Origin: AWTP1-18 sp036504515
GTDB taxonomy: Bacteria; Pseudomonadota; Gammaproteobacteria; Burkholderiales; Rhodocyclaceae
Direction: 5' to 3'
Assembly: GCA_036504515.1 (NCBI GenBank)
Contig: DASXVA010000012.1
Location: forward strand, 558,001-622,000
DNA: 64,000 bases
Within the stretch, counting starts at the first letter, position 1. Every line of letters begins with the position of its first letter. Below the pieces are notes generated by a model. It was not told the origin of the DNA and did not search any database. It was given only the letters and a program-made list of their open reading frames with translations. A program made the position numbers and the translations under genes. Below, one piece after another: positions 16,693 through 25,056 of this stretch.

Positions 16693-18258
16693 TCAAGCCG
16701 AAACAAGCTGCTGGATTTCCTGGCAAACAAGGTCAACGACCTCTGGCCAATTTCCTTGCTGATGCTGGCGGAAGATGCGCATTGAGGGATACCAGGGCGA
16801 GTCGGCTCTTTCCAATTGCCAGCGCCATTCACTGGACTGACGAAGCAAGAGCCAGCAAGGCTTACCCAGAGCGCCCGCCAGGTGGGCAACGGCGGTATCG
16901 ACGCTGATGACGATATCCAGATTTTCTATCAGGGCCGCCGTTTCGCTGAAATCCGACAAGCTGGTTTCTGAACGATAGCGTCGCGGAAACTGCTTGAATA
17001 CATCGACATCTGCCGCCGGGATTTCTTTTTGCAGACAGACGATGTCCACATCAAGTTCGGCCAGGGGCAGCAGCGCCGACAAGGACATGTCCCGCGTGAC
17101 ATTGATGCGTTCGCCCTGCTTACCGGCCCAGACCAAGCCGATGCGCAAACGCTGGCGGGGACCGAGGGTGTCGCTCCAATGCTGGATGCGCACAGCATCA
17201 GCCTGCAGATAAGGAACAGCGTCCGGCGGCCCGGCAATTCCCAGGGCCAGGGGCAAGGACATTAGGGGGCAGTGGCAATCGTAGGCAGGCAGCGCTTCCT
17301 GCTCGTCGATCAAGGTGATGCGAGTATCCAAACTCTGCAACAAGGTTCGCAATACGCGGGGAACCCGCAGGATGACCTTGCCGCCTAAATCCGCTACACG
17401 GGGAACAAAGCGGGCGAATTGAATGACATCGCCCAGCCCCTGCTCAGCCCAGAGCAGAATTGTCTTGTTCTCCAACCCGGCGTCTCCCAGCCACAGGGGC
17501 TGCATCGTCGGCAAATACTGGGGCGCCAGTTGCATGGTTTTCCAGCGCCATTCGTACAGTTGCCAACCGGCCTCAAAATCTCCGGCGGCCAGTCGGCAAT
17601 GGCCCAGTTCCAGATAGGCCTCCGCCAACTCCGGATCCCGCAGGGTGGCTTGACGATAGGCTTCCCCCGCTTCTTCAAGACAATTGAGGTTCTGCAAAAC
17701 GTTGCCGAAATTGACCCAGTGCCGGGCTTCGCCGAAGGGCAAAAGCAGCAGTTGCCGATAGGCCTGCAAAGCCTCTTCGCGGCGATTGAGGGACAGCAGG
17801 GCATGGCCCCGATGATCAATGGCGCCCTGGTGATCCGGGTTGTCCTTGAGCAGGGCCGCGTAGGCTTCTTCGGCAGCGGTGTATTGCTGCATGATCATGT
17901 AGATGTTGCCACGCCGGAACAGCACATCGCTGTCATCGGGCGTTTCCTGCAAGGCCTGCTCAAAGGCTGCCAGGGCCTGGTCGCGGATTTCGTCCCGCAG
18001 GGCCAGGTTTTCCGGCAAGGGACCGGAGACGGCCAGCAGTTTGCTGCATTCGATCAGACTGTCTTCATAACGCCCAAGCTCCGCCAGGATCAGCACCCGG
18101 TTCAGGTAGCAGGGCGCGAAGTCGGGAACCCGTTCGAGGATTTCATCGATGACGGCGAGAGCCTCGGGCAGTTGCTGCTCGTTGCGCAAGGCGATGCTCT
18201 TTGCCAGCAGACTGACGATCTGCTCAAGCTTTGTGGCGGATTGCGTAGCAGGACTCAA
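16693..18258 (-). CDS. TPR-repeat glycosyltransferase family 9-like protein
   Basis: 521 residues with two parts. Residues 1-235 are tandem tetratricopeptide repeats (for instance ALAAFEQALQETPDDSDVLF and AGEAYRQATLRDPELAEAYL). Residues 250-515 are GT-B-fold sequence like ADP-heptose/GT9 transferases: LLWAEQGLGDVIQFARFVPR near the front and the nucleotide-sugar motif SVDTAVAHLAGALGKPCWLLL near the end. Probably a protein- or surface-glycan transferase acting in the cytoplasm, perhaps on flagellin or envelope glycoconjugates as in related TPR-GT9 proteins. The start is TTG 18258 with AGGGG nine bases upstream; no ATG is available nearby. Confidence 0.82.
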   Translation of the reverse strand: MSPATQSATKLEQIVSLLAKSIALRNEQQLPEALAVIDEILERVPDFAPCYLNRVLILAELGRYEDSLIECSKLLAVSGPLPENLALRDEIRDQALAAFEQALQETPDDSDVLFRRGNIYMIMQQYTAAEEAYAALLKDNPDHQGAIDHRGHALLSLNRREEALQAYRQLLLLPFGEARHWVNFGNVLQNLNCLEEAGEAYRQATLRDPELAEAYLELGHCRLAAGDFEAGWQLYEWRWKTMQLAPQYLPTMQPLWLGDAGLENKTILLWAEQGLGDVIQFARFVPRVADLGGKVILRVPRVLRTLLQSLDTRITLIDEQEALPAYDCHCPLMSLPLALGIAGPPDAVPYLQADAVRIQHWSDTLGPRQRLRIGLVWAGKQGERINVTRDMSLSALLPLAELDVDIVCLQKEIPAADVDVFKQFPRRYRSETSLSDFSETAALIENLDIVISVDTAVAHLAGALGKPCWLLLRQSSEWRWQLERADSPWYPSMRIFRQHQQGNWPEVVDLVCQEIQQLVSA

Positions 18259-18354
18259 GCGGCGAAACCCCTGAAAAGAAAACAGCGGACATTCTGTGCC
18301 TTGGCAGGAGCAAATCGAACCCTTGCACTGAATGAATTTTGTTAAAGCCTGTGA

Positions 18355-19380
18355 CTAGGCCGACGGCCCCTTGCGAACCGCATAGCGATTGGCAAGGATG
18401 GAACAAACCACCAACTGAATCTGGTGATAGAACATGATGGGCAGCACGATCACCCCCAGGGCCGGATGGGCGCCGAAGATCAGCTTGGCCATGGGTACAC
18501 CAGAGGCCAGGGTCTTTTTCGAGCCGCAGAAAACGGTGGTGATTTCGTCCTCCACCGTGAAACCTTGCAGGCGGGCGATCCAGCGGGTGAGGTAAAGCAC
18601 GATGGCCAGGATCAAGCCCGAGCCCAGCGCTGCGGCCAGCAACAGGCCAACGCCGTGGTCGCGCCAGAGACCGGAAGCCACGGAATCGGCGAAGGCGCCA
18701 AAAACCATGAGCAGGATTGCACCGCGATCGACGGCAGTGGTCAGTTTCTTGTGGCGGTGATGCCAGGCATGCAGCAGGGGCCGCAGCAATTGCCCGGCGA
18801 CCAAGGGCAGCAACAGCATCTTGGCGATACCCAGGACCGCATCGACAAAGGACAAACCTTGATTGGACACCCCGGCCAGCAAAGCCACCAAAGCCGGCGT
18901 TAAACCGATACCCAGCAAACCCGACAGAGTGGCGTTGAAAATCGCCGCCGGCACATTGCCCCGGGCAACGCCGGTCAGAGCAACGGAAGAAGAAACGGTG
19001 GAGGGCAGCACACACAAATAGAGAAAACCGAGGCCTAGGCCGGCAGGCAGCCAACGACTGAAAAGAGCATCGAAGCCCAACCAAAGCAAAGGAAAGGCGA
19101 CAAAGGTAAACAACTGCACCGACAGATGCACCCGCCAACGGGACAGGCCGTCCTTCAGGGCGGTCATGGAGATTCCCAGACCGTGAAGGAAAAAGACGAT
19201 GGCGATGCCAATATCGATCAGCGCATCCACATGGAAGGGTCCGCCACTGCGGCCGACTTCTGGAAAGATGCTGGCCAGGATAACGGCGACAAACATGCCC
19301 ACCAGGAACCATTCCTTTTTCAGGGTATGGGTCAGGGATTGCAGGGCAGACCGGGGCGCTTGAGGGGCATGGTGGGACAC
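18355..19380 (-). CDS. Bile acid:sodium symporter family (SBF-like) transporter
   Basis: 341 residues, about ten helices. The family signature CVLPSTVSSSVALTGVARGN is present around residues 127-146, with NATLSGLLGIGLTPAL after it and the C-terminal FCGSKKTLASGVPMAKLIF. This matches the YfeH/SBF_like group. Inner-membrane sodium-coupled carrier of an organic anion; substrate unknown. GTG 19380 is the start (GTGTCCCAC), with GGA upstream. The next plus-strand gene lies about 300 bases away across a NifA/sigma-54 control region that is oriented away from it. Confidence 0.88.
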   Translation of the reverse strand: MSHHAPQAPRSALQSLTHTLKKEWFLVGMFVAVILASIFPEVGRSGGPFHVDALIDIGIAIVFFLHGLGISMTALKDGLSRWRVHLSVQLFTFVAFPLLWLGFDALFSRWLPAGLGLGFLYLCVLPSTVSSSVALTGVARGNVPAAIFNATLSGLLGIGLTPALVALLAGVSNQGLSFVDAVLGIAKMLLLPLVAGQLLRPLLHAWHHRHKKLTTAVDRGAILLMVFGAFADSVASGLWRDHGVGLLLAAALGSGLILAIVLYLTRWIARLQGFTVEDEITTVFCGSKKTLASGVPMAKLIFGAHPALGVIVLPIMFYHQIQLVVCSILANRYAVRKGPSA

Positions 19381-19557
19381 GGAAAATCCTAGACTGAAAG
19401 CAGGCGGGCACTGTAGCGTAAGCCGTCTGTTTTGGGCAGATTTGGAAGGCCGGGGAAGCGGGGAAAATCGTGATTTCGCCCCTTTTAGCCCTTCCCAAGG
19501 TAGCCCTTAAGAAGCAAGAAGGGGCTTATTGCCTCAAAACAGCAGTGCTGCCCCCAT

Positions 19558-19650
19558 TGTCAGACTTGCGACAAACCCTCAAAACTACCGCTTCCGGCCC
19601 AGATGACACAGCGCAACCATGCGGCTTTAGCCGATGGCACCGACCTTGCT
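19558..19650 (+). promoter_or_regulatory. NifA site and sigma-54 promoter for ferredoxin-nifZ
   Basis: A perfect TGT-N10-ACA NifA upstream activator site (19558-19573, within a TTGTC...GACAA dyad) lies about 75 bases before a near-consensus -24/-12 promoter TGGCAC-N5-TTGCT (19635-19650). The ATG of the ferredoxin follows 36 bases later. Spacing is textbook for NifA action. Confidence 0.85.
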
Positions 19651-19685
19651 GAACAAGAACAAACCCCCAGCACAAGGATAAAACC

Positions 19686-20009
19686 ATGCCCAAGCCCCAA
19701 AAACACGTACTCGTCTGCACCCAAGGCCGCCCCGCCGGTCACCCCCGCGGCTCCTGCCAGGAAAAAGGCTGCGTCGACGTGTTCAATGCCTTCATGGCCG
19801 AATTCCAGAAACGCAACCTGTTTCAGGAATACCTGCTGACCAGTACCGGCTGCCTGGGCCCCTGTAATCTTGGCCCCAGCGTGCTGGTTTATCCCGAAGG
19901 CGTCATGTACGGCGGCGTCAAGACGGAAGATGTCGCCACCATCATCGACGAACACCTTCTCTTCGACCAACCGGTGGAACGGCTCAAAGTTCCGCCCCAA
20001 GTCTGGTAA
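19686..20009 (+). CDS. Thioredoxin-like [2Fe-2S] ferredoxin, nif-associated
   Basis: 107 residues. The four cluster cysteines are in the thioredoxin-like ferredoxin pattern: Cys11 and Cys24 in VCTQGRPAGHPRGSC, and the pair in STGCLGPCNLGP near residues 56-60, followed by VLVYPEGVMYGGV. This is the Shethna protein I / Clostridium 2Fe-2S type that is often found next to nif genes. Likely an electron carrier or redox partner in nitrogenase maturation or support. First gene of a two-gene operon with nifZ under a NifA-type promoter; nifZ begins six bases after its stop. Confidence 0.9.
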   Translation: MPKPQKHVLVCTQGRPAGHPRGSCQEKGCVDVFNAFMAEFQKRNLFQEYLLTSTGCLGPCNLGPSVLVYPEGVMYGGVKTEDVATIIDEHLLFDQPVERLKVPPQVW

Positions 20010-20015
20010 TCCATC

Positions 20016-20336
20016 ATGCAACAGTTCGATATTGGTGACATGGTGTTCGCAATGGAACCTATGTACAACGACGGGTTCATTCCTGAACTTCCAGAAGATG
20101 CCCTGCTGGCGCCCCCCGGTACTGTCGGCGTGGTGGTGATGTTCGGCTATGCCGAAGCTGATCCGGGCCAGGAAATCTACTTGGTCCGCTTTGAAGGGGA
20201 CGACGGCATCCTCGGCCCCCCGGTAGGCTGCCTCACCGATGAGATATTCCAGGACGAAACCAAGGCAAAAGCCCTGTTGGCGGCCTGGAAAGCGGCTGGT
20301 GGTGCGGCGGGAAGCGGTCGAGTAGTAGCTGGCTAA
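20016..20336 (+). CDS. nifZ: Nitrogen fixation protein NifZ
   Basis: 106 residues matching the NifZ family: FDIGDMVFAMEPMYNDGFIP, then GTVGVVVMFGYAE, EIYLVRFE and a VGCLTDEI ending. NifZ assists P-cluster maturation of the MoFe protein, acting on the second half of the NifDK tetramer. Its length is typical of the short form. Last gene of the ferredoxin-nifZ operon (spacing of six bases). The C-terminal 20 residues are Gly/Ala-rich and probably disordered. Confidence 0.82.
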   Translation: MQQFDIGDMVFAMEPMYNDGFIPELPEDALLAPPGTVGVVVMFGYAEADPGQEIYLVRFEGDDGILGPPVGCLTDEIFQDETKAKALLAAWKAAGGAAGSGRVVAG

Positions 20337-20608
20337 AGGGAAAAGGGGTGCCTGGGATGGCGGCCCCTTTCCGGAATTGACGGCCCGGCCAAACGCTCCT
20401 TACAAAAGCAGTGAGGCCAGCCTTGAGCCTTAAGGAGGCAGACGCACCCACAACCTCGGTCAAGCTGTCCGATTCAGCTCAATTCATAAAAACTTTTTCA
20501 AGTTAACTTCGTAACAACTTGAAAAACAACAAAATTAAAAATTAAAGTTTTCCCGGAATCTGCCGTTTATTTACTTACTGTGACGCAAATGCATAGGAGG
20601 TAATGAAA

Positions 20609-20758
20609 ATGCAATTCAAGGTTTCCTTCAAGGGTATGAGCCAATTCATTGGCAGCCTGACTTTTGCGACCAACTATATCGAGAAGCATTGGGGTTCCCT
20701 CACCCAGGCCTACGAGATCGGCGTCAAGATGGAGCCTGTTGCTCTGCGTTCTCGCTAA
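20609..20758 (+). CDS. Uncharacterised 49-residue protein between nif operons
   Basis: A short frame with an excellent ribosome site (AGGAGGT, 20595-20601) seven bases before ATG 20609; an in-frame ATG at 20603 is too close to it. The protein starts MQFKVSFKGMSQFIGSLTF, continues with TNYIEKHWGSLTQAYEIGVK, and ends VALRSR. It is amphipathic, with no cysteine and no signal peptide. It has an A+T-rich leader of about 200 bases and its own strong terminator at 20782, so it seems to be a separate transcription unit, and it lies between nifZ and nifB. I do not recognise a family. It could be a small regulator or accessory subunit of the nif system; that is inference from position only. Confidence 0.7.
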   Translation: MQFKVSFKGMSQFIGSLTFATNYIEKHWGSLTQAYEIGVKMEPVALRSR

Positions 20759-20781
20759 GCCCAAGCATTGCTGCCATCGAT

Positions 20782-20812
20782 GAAGAGCCCCACCGGGGCT
20801 CTTCTGCTTTTC
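20782..20812 (+). terminator. Strong intrinsic terminator after small ORF
   Basis: Perfect 10-bp stem GAAGAGCCCC / GGGGCTCTTC with a 3-base loop (20782-20104 of the hairpin end at 20804), followed by TGCTTTTC. It separates the small ORF from the nifB control region. Confidence 0.85.
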
Positions 20813-20856
20813 AGGCCCCCGTTTCTCTTGCAACGAGCTTGTTCCCTTCGTCGCAA

Positions 20857-20945
20857 TGTCGTGATTACCACAATCACAAAAGCCAATATTTTCAATTAAA
20901 TTCATAAGGTTATACATCCACCGCAAATCCGGCACGGCAGTTGCT
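20857..20945 (+). promoter_or_regulatory. NifA site and sigma-54 promoter of nifB operon
   Basis: TGT-N10-ACA at 20857-20872 and a -24/-12 element CGGCAC-N5-TTGCT at 20930-20945, about 70 bases apart; the nifB ATG is 38 bases past the -12 GC. Strong evidence of NifA/sigma-54 control of the operon running from nifB towards the nif11-like gene. Confidence 0.85.
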
Positions 20946-20982
20946 CAAAGGTCCACGTCACCCAACCCCAAGGGAGAAAGTC

Positions 20983-22464
20983 ATGGATCTGCCGATTTAC
21001 CAAGAAGAGGCCGCCCCTAAAGGCGGCTGCAGCGCCGGGAGCTGTGGCTCCACCGACGATCAACTCGGTCACCTCTCCGACGACATTCGGAAGAAGGTTC
21101 AAGACCATCCCTGTTATTCCGAAGAGGCGCACCACTACTTCGCCCGTATGCACGTAGCTGTAGCTCCGGCCTGCAACATCCAGTGCCACTACTGCAACCG
21201 CAAGTACGACTGTGCCAACGAATCCCGTCCCGGGGTTGTTTCCGAATTGATGACCCCCGACCAGGCGGTGAAAAAGACCCTGGCCGTGGCCGCCACCATT
21301 CCCCAGATGACCGTGCTGGGCATCGCCGGACCTGGGGACCCCTTGGCCAACCCCGAGCGGACCTTTGAAACGTTCCGCCAACTGGCCGAGAAAGCACCGG
21401 ACATCAAGCTCTGTGTATCCACCAATGGCCTGGCCCTGCCCGACCACGTGGAAGAGCTGTCCAAGCACAACATCGACCACGTCACCATCACCATCAATTG
21501 TCTCGACCCAGACGTTGGCGCCCAGATCTATCCCTGGATTTTCTGGAAGAACAAGCGCATCTACGGTCGCGAAGGCGCTGCCATCCTGATCGAGCAGCAA
21601 CAGAAGGGCCTGGAAATGCTGACGGCCAAGGGCATCCTGGTGAAGGTCAATTCCGTGCTGATTCCCGGCGTGAATGACCAGCATCTGAAGGAAGTCTCCA
21701 AGGTGGTCAAGGCCAAGGGCGCTTTCCTGCACAACGTGATGCCCCTTATTGCCGAAGCCGAACACGGCACTTTCTACGGCGTCATGGGCCAGCGTTCGCC
21801 CAACCCGGCAGAACTGAAGGATCTTCAGGATGCCTGTGAAGGCGACATGAACATGATGCGCCACTGCCGTCAGTGCCGTGCCGATGCGGTGGGCCTGCTG
21901 GGCGAGGATCGCGGTTCCGAGTTCACCCTCGACAAGATCGAGGAAATGGACATCGACTACGACAAGGCCATGGAATTCCGTGCCGAAGTGCGCAAGGGCA
22001 TCCAGGCCGAACTCGACGCCAAGCGCGCTGAGGCCCACGGCAAGGTGGTGCCCCTGGAAAAGGACGCACCGCAAGGTCGTCCCGTGCTGATGGCCGTAGC
22101 CGCCAAGGGCCCCGTGATCAATATCCACTTCGGTCACGCCAAGGAATTTCTGGTGTACGAGGCCAGCTACAAGGGCGTCAAGTTCATCGGCCATCGCAAG
22201 GCAGAAGCCTATTGCGCCGGCGACGAGACCTGCGGCGATGGCGAATCCATCCTCGGCAAGACCATCAAGGCCCTGGAAGGCTGCGAGACGGTGCTTTGTT
22301 CCAAGATCGGTTACGAACCTTGGGGCGAGCTGGAAGCCGCTGGCATCCAGCCCAATGGCGAACATGCCATGGAGCCCATCGAAGAAGCCGTCATGGCCGT
22401 GTGGAACGAGATGTTGGCTGCGGGCAAGCTGGACCAGCCCGCCGAAGCCAAGAAGCGCGCCTGA
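20983..22464 (+). CDS. nifB: FeMo-cofactor biosynthesis radical SAM protein NifB
   Basis: 493 residues. The radical SAM motif is C64-x3-C68-x2-C71 (PACNIQCHYC), preceded by further cluster cysteines in GGCSAGSCG and DHPCYSEEAH; the GIAGPGDPLANPE segment follows as in the family. From about residue 365 a NifX-like Nitro_FeMo-Co domain (AAKGPVINIHFGHAKEF) completes the long form. NifB makes NifB-co, the 8Fe-9S-C precursor of FeMo-co, from two 4Fe-4S clusters and a SAM methyl carbon. ATG 20983 with GGGAGA upstream. First gene of a NifA-controlled operon. Confidence 0.97.
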   Translation: MDLPIYQEEAAPKGGCSAGSCGSTDDQLGHLSDDIRKKVQDHPCYSEEAHHYFARMHVAVAPACNIQCHYCNRKYDCANESRPGVVSELMTPDQAVKKTLAVAATIPQMTVLGIAGPGDPLANPERTFETFRQLAEKAPDIKLCVSTNGLALPDHVEELSKHNIDHVTITINCLDPDVGAQIYPWIFWKNKRIYGREGAAILIEQQQKGLEMLTAKGILVKVNSVLIPGVNDQHLKEVSKVVKAKGAFLHNVMPLIAEAEHGTFYGVMGQRSPNPAELKDLQDACEGDMNMMRHCRQCRADAVGLLGEDRGSEFTLDKIEEMDIDYDKAMEFRAEVRKGIQAELDAKRAEAHGKVVPLEKDAPQGRPVLMAVAAKGPVINIHFGHAKEFLVYEASYKGVKFIGHRKAEAYCAGDETCGDGESILGKTIKALEGCETVLCSKIGYEPWGELEAAGIQPNGEHAMEPIEEAVMAVWNEMLAAGKLDQPAEAKKRA

Positions 22465-22510
22465 GCCAGTAGGTTCGCGACCACATCAGCCTTTAACCAT
22501 CGTTGCAAGA

Positions 22511-22534
22511 TCATCCCCGCTGCGGCGGGGATGA
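22511..22534. repeat. Intercistronic hairpin after nifB
   Basis: Perfect 10-bp stem TCATCCCCGC / GCGGGGATGA with a 4-base loop, followed by CAAAAAA. There is no T tract on the coding strand, so it is more likely an mRNA-stability element or a dispersed short repeat than a terminator. Confidence 0.6.
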
Positions 22535-22556
22535 CAAAAAAGCGGAGAGAACGATC

Positions 22557-22850
22557 ATGGCCCTGGAAATTATCGAAAGCTGCGTCAATTGCTTTGCTTG
22601 CCAGCCGGTGTGCCCCAATGACGCCATCTACGAAGCCAAGCCCCACTTCCTCATCAATGAAGACAAGTGCACCGAATGCGTTGGCGAATTTGCCGATGCC
22701 CAGTGCGCCAGCATCTGCCCCATTGAAGGGGCGATTCTTGATGAGCTGGGCGTGGCCCTGAATCCCCCCGGCTCTCTCACCGGCATTCCGCCCGAGCGCT
22801 GGGCTGCGGCCCAACTGGAAATCCAGGCCCGGGGCGGTACACCTCTTTAA
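22557..22850 (+). CDS. fdxN: 2x[4Fe-4S] ferredoxin (FdxN-type)
   Basis: 97 residues with two cluster motifs: CVNCFACQPVCP near the start, and CTECVGEFADAQCASICP with the longer insertion seen in nif-linked 2[4Fe-4S] ferredoxins. The order nifB-fdxN is widespread in diazotrophs, where FdxN supplies electrons to nitrogenase or to NifB. A C-terminal extension of about 30 residues lacks cysteine. Cotranscribed with nifB; an intercistronic hairpin lies between. Confidence 0.88.
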   Translation: MALEIIESCVNCFACQPVCPNDAIYEAKPHFLINEDKCTECVGEFADAQCASICPIEGAILDELGVALNPPGSLTGIPPERWAAAQLEIQARGGTPL

Positions 22851-22859
22851 GGAATATTC

Positions 22860-23327
22860 ATGGCAGTCATTCAGTTCTACGAAAAATCCGGCTGTTCCGG
22901 CAATCGCAAACAAAAGGCGATGCTGGAAACGGCCGGCCATGAAGTCCAGGCCAAGGATCTGCGTGACGTTTGCTGGACCCGGGAACGCTTGCTGAGCTTT
23001 CTGGCCGGCATGCCCGTTGCCGACTGGTTCAACAAGGCTGCGACCGCCGTGAAGGAAGGCACCATCGTGCCGGAAGAACTGGATGAAGACACCGCCCTTG
23101 GCTTGCTGCAGGAAAACCCGCTGCTAATCCGCCGCCCCCTGATGGAAGCGGCCGGCAGCCGCATGGTGGGCTTTGATACCCAGGCAGTGAATGACTGGGT
23201 TGGCCTTGGCAATCAGGTTTTGCCAACTCGCAACATGGAATCCTGCGCCAACCACGATCACGACCATGGTGATGATGGCAAAGGCCACCACTGCCACGAT
23301 CCCCACGCGGCGGCGAAGTCCCACTGA
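22860..23327 (+). CDS. Nitrogenase-associated ArsC/Spx-like protein with His-rich tail
   Basis: 155 residues. The ArsC-like thioredoxin fold starts MAVIQFYEKSGCSGNRKQK, with one cysteine at the ArsC catalytic position, followed by AGHEVQAKDLRDV and ENPLLIRRPLMEA, matching the nitrogenase-associated protein subfamily (TIGR01616 type, NifO-like). The last 25 residues are unusually rich in histidine and aspartate (ANHDHDHGDDGKGHHCHD), a probable metal-binding tail. Function is unproven; a role in metal or redox homeostasis of nitrogenase is inferred. It starts nine bases after the ferredoxin stop, so is in the same operon. Confidence 0.85.
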   Translation: MAVIQFYEKSGCSGNRKQKAMLETAGHEVQAKDLRDVCWTRERLLSFLAGMPVADWFNKAATAVKEGTIVPEELDEDTALGLLQENPLLIRRPLMEAAGSRMVGFDTQAVNDWVGLGNQVLPTRNMESCANHDHDHGDDGKGHHCHDPHAAAKSH

Positions 23328-23371
23328 ATTTGAACCGTAGCAACAGAACAACTTAACGACGGAGAAGCATC

Positions 23372-24634
23372 ATGCCCCACGCGGGCTCCAGCAATAACGC
23401 GGTCACCGTCCTACCCGGCCTCCACTGGGTGGGTGCGCTCGACCCGGATTTGCGCAGCTTCGACATCATCCTTCGCACCGCCAACGGCACCAGCTACAAC
23501 GCCTATGTGGTGCGCGGTTCCCAAGGCGTCGCCGTGATCGACACGGTGAAGGAAAACTACTCGGGCACCTTTTTCCGCCGCCTCGAATCCGTTGCCCGCT
23601 ACGACGAAATCACCACCATCGTCCTCAATCACCTGGAACCGGACCACTCCGGCGCCTTGCCGGAATTGATGGAACGGGCGCCCAAGGCCAAGGTGTACGT
23701 CTCGCCCCAGGCCCGGGGCATGATGAAGGGCCTGTTCGACATCGGCCCCGTGGAACACCGCATCATCCCGGTGAACACCGGCGACCGCATCAGCCTTGGC
23801 GACCGAACCCTGCGCTTCATCAACACGCCTTATCTGCACTGGCCCGATACCCAATGCACCTTCCTCGAGCAGGAAGGCGTGCTGTTCTCCGGAGATTTTC
23901 TCGGCTGCCATTTCTGCGACGCCCGGCTCTTCAATGATGCCGTCGGCGACTTCCGCTTCTCCTTCGATTACTACTACAGCCACATCATGCGGCCCTTCCG
24001 GGACCATGTGCGCCATGCCCTGGACCTGATCGAGCCCCTACCCCTGAAGCTGGTGGCGCCGGCCCACGGCCCCATCCTGCGGGAATCCCCCACCGACTAC
24101 CTGCACCGCTACCGCACCCTGTCGGCGAGCAATCTGCACAGCACCGACTCCAAGACCCTGCTGGTGTTCTACATCTCCTCCTACGGTTCCACCCGACGCA
24201 TGGCTGAGTTTGTCGCCGCCGGCGCGGAAGGTGTGGAAGGTGTGCGCGTCTCCCTTTACGACATCGAAGGTTCGGAAACCGCCCCCTTCGTGGACCTGAT
24301 CGAAGAAGCCGATGGTTTGGTCTTCGGCAGCCCCACCATCAATGGTGATGCGGTTAAACCGGTGTGGGACATGCTCTCCTCTCTGACCCTGGTGAATGTC
24401 AAAGGCAAGCTCGGCGCCGCCTTCGGCTCCTACGGCTGGAGTGGCGAAGCGGTGCCCATGGTGGAAGACCGCCTGCGCCGACTCAAGCTGCGGGTGCCCG
24501 TCCCCGGCGTCCGTGCCCGCTTGATTCCTACCACAGAAGAACTGGCTGAATGCCGCGAACTGGGCCGCCAGGCGGCCTTGCATCTGGTAGGCAAGGCCGA
24601 AGCCCGGGTCATCGACATGGCGGCCCTGGGCTGA
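23372..24634 (+). CDS. A-type flavodiiron protein (FprA-like)
   Basis: 420 residues. Metallo-beta-lactamase-like domain (residues 1-255) with the di-iron ligand motif HLEPDHSG (H-x-E-x-D-H) and further ligands in FSGDFLGCHF and APAHGPILR; flavodoxin domain from about residue 265 (VFYISSYGSTRRMAEF for the FMN phosphate loop). No rubredoxin extension, hence class A. Such enzymes reduce oxygen to water or NO to N2O using electrons from a separate carrier. FprA-type proteins are known to be nif-linked in some diazotrophs; here it probably helps protect nitrogenase, with the adjacent ferredoxins as candidate donors. Confidence 0.92.
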   Translation: MPHAGSSNNAVTVLPGLHWVGALDPDLRSFDIILRTANGTSYNAYVVRGSQGVAVIDTVKENYSGTFFRRLESVARYDEITTIVLNHLEPDHSGALPELMERAPKAKVYVSPQARGMMKGLFDIGPVEHRIIPVNTGDRISLGDRTLRFINTPYLHWPDTQCTFLEQEGVLFSGDFLGCHFCDARLFNDAVGDFRFSFDYYYSHIMRPFRDHVRHALDLIEPLPLKLVAPAHGPILRESPTDYLHRYRTLSASNLHSTDSKTLLVFYISSYGSTRRMAEFVAAGAEGVEGVRVSLYDIEGSETAPFVDLIEEADGLVFGSPTINGDAVKPVWDMLSSLTLVNVKGKLGAAFGSYGWSGEAVPMVEDRLRRLKLRVPVPGVRARLIPTTEELAECRELGRQAALHLVGKAEARVIDMAALG

Positions 24635-24688
24635 TCAACCGAACACGAAAAAACAAGCACATTCACCCTTTCCACTTAGGAGTTTTCC

Positions 24689-24976
24689 ATGGCAAAAGCC
24701 CAAGTCACCTTTCAGGACATCGGCGTCACCGTCACCGTTCCTGCCGGTACCCGTCTCATTGAAGTATCGGAAAAAGTCGGTGCCGGCATCACCTACGGTT
24801 GCCGTGAAGGCGAGTGCTGCACCTGCCTGACCAAGGTTGTTTCCGGCGACGAAAATCTGGCAGCGCCCTCCTCTCTGGAAGCCCGCGTCCTCAGCGACAA
24901 CCTCGCCCCGAGCAAGCATCGCCTGGCCTGTCAGGCCCAGGTCCTTGGCGGCAATGTCGTGGTCAAGCCAGCCTGA
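24689..24976 (+). CDS. [2Fe-2S] plant-type ferredoxin
   Basis: 95 residues of the adrenodoxin/plant ferredoxin fold. Cluster cysteines occur in the motif GCREGECCTC (C-x4-C-x2-C spacing with one extra cysteine) and in HRLACQAQV towards the C-terminus. Located between the flavodiiron gene and the FeSII gene, so probably an electron carrier for one of them or for nitrogenase. Good AGGAG site before the ATG (54 bases after the preceding stop). Confidence 0.92.
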   Translation: MAKAQVTFQDIGVTVTVPAGTRLIEVSEKVGAGITYGCREGECCTCLTKVVSGDENLAAPSSLEARVLSDNLAPSKHRLACQAQVLGGNVVVKPA

Positions 24977-25056
24977 TTTTTTAGTTTTTCAGCGATACGT
25001 ACCCCCAACCCTGGCACGTTTCCGTAGCACCACCCTAGCCACCAAAAGGAGCCACC

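Noticed and set aside
20337..20608. sRNA or riboswitch upstream of the 49-aa ORF
   Set aside because: The A+T-rich leader is notable, but no known riboswitch motif could be recognised by eye, so it is reported only as an open question.
22511..22534. Terminator between nifB and fdxN
   Set aside because: The stem is perfect but there is no T tract on the coding strand and fdxN follows closely, so an intercistronic hairpin is preferred.
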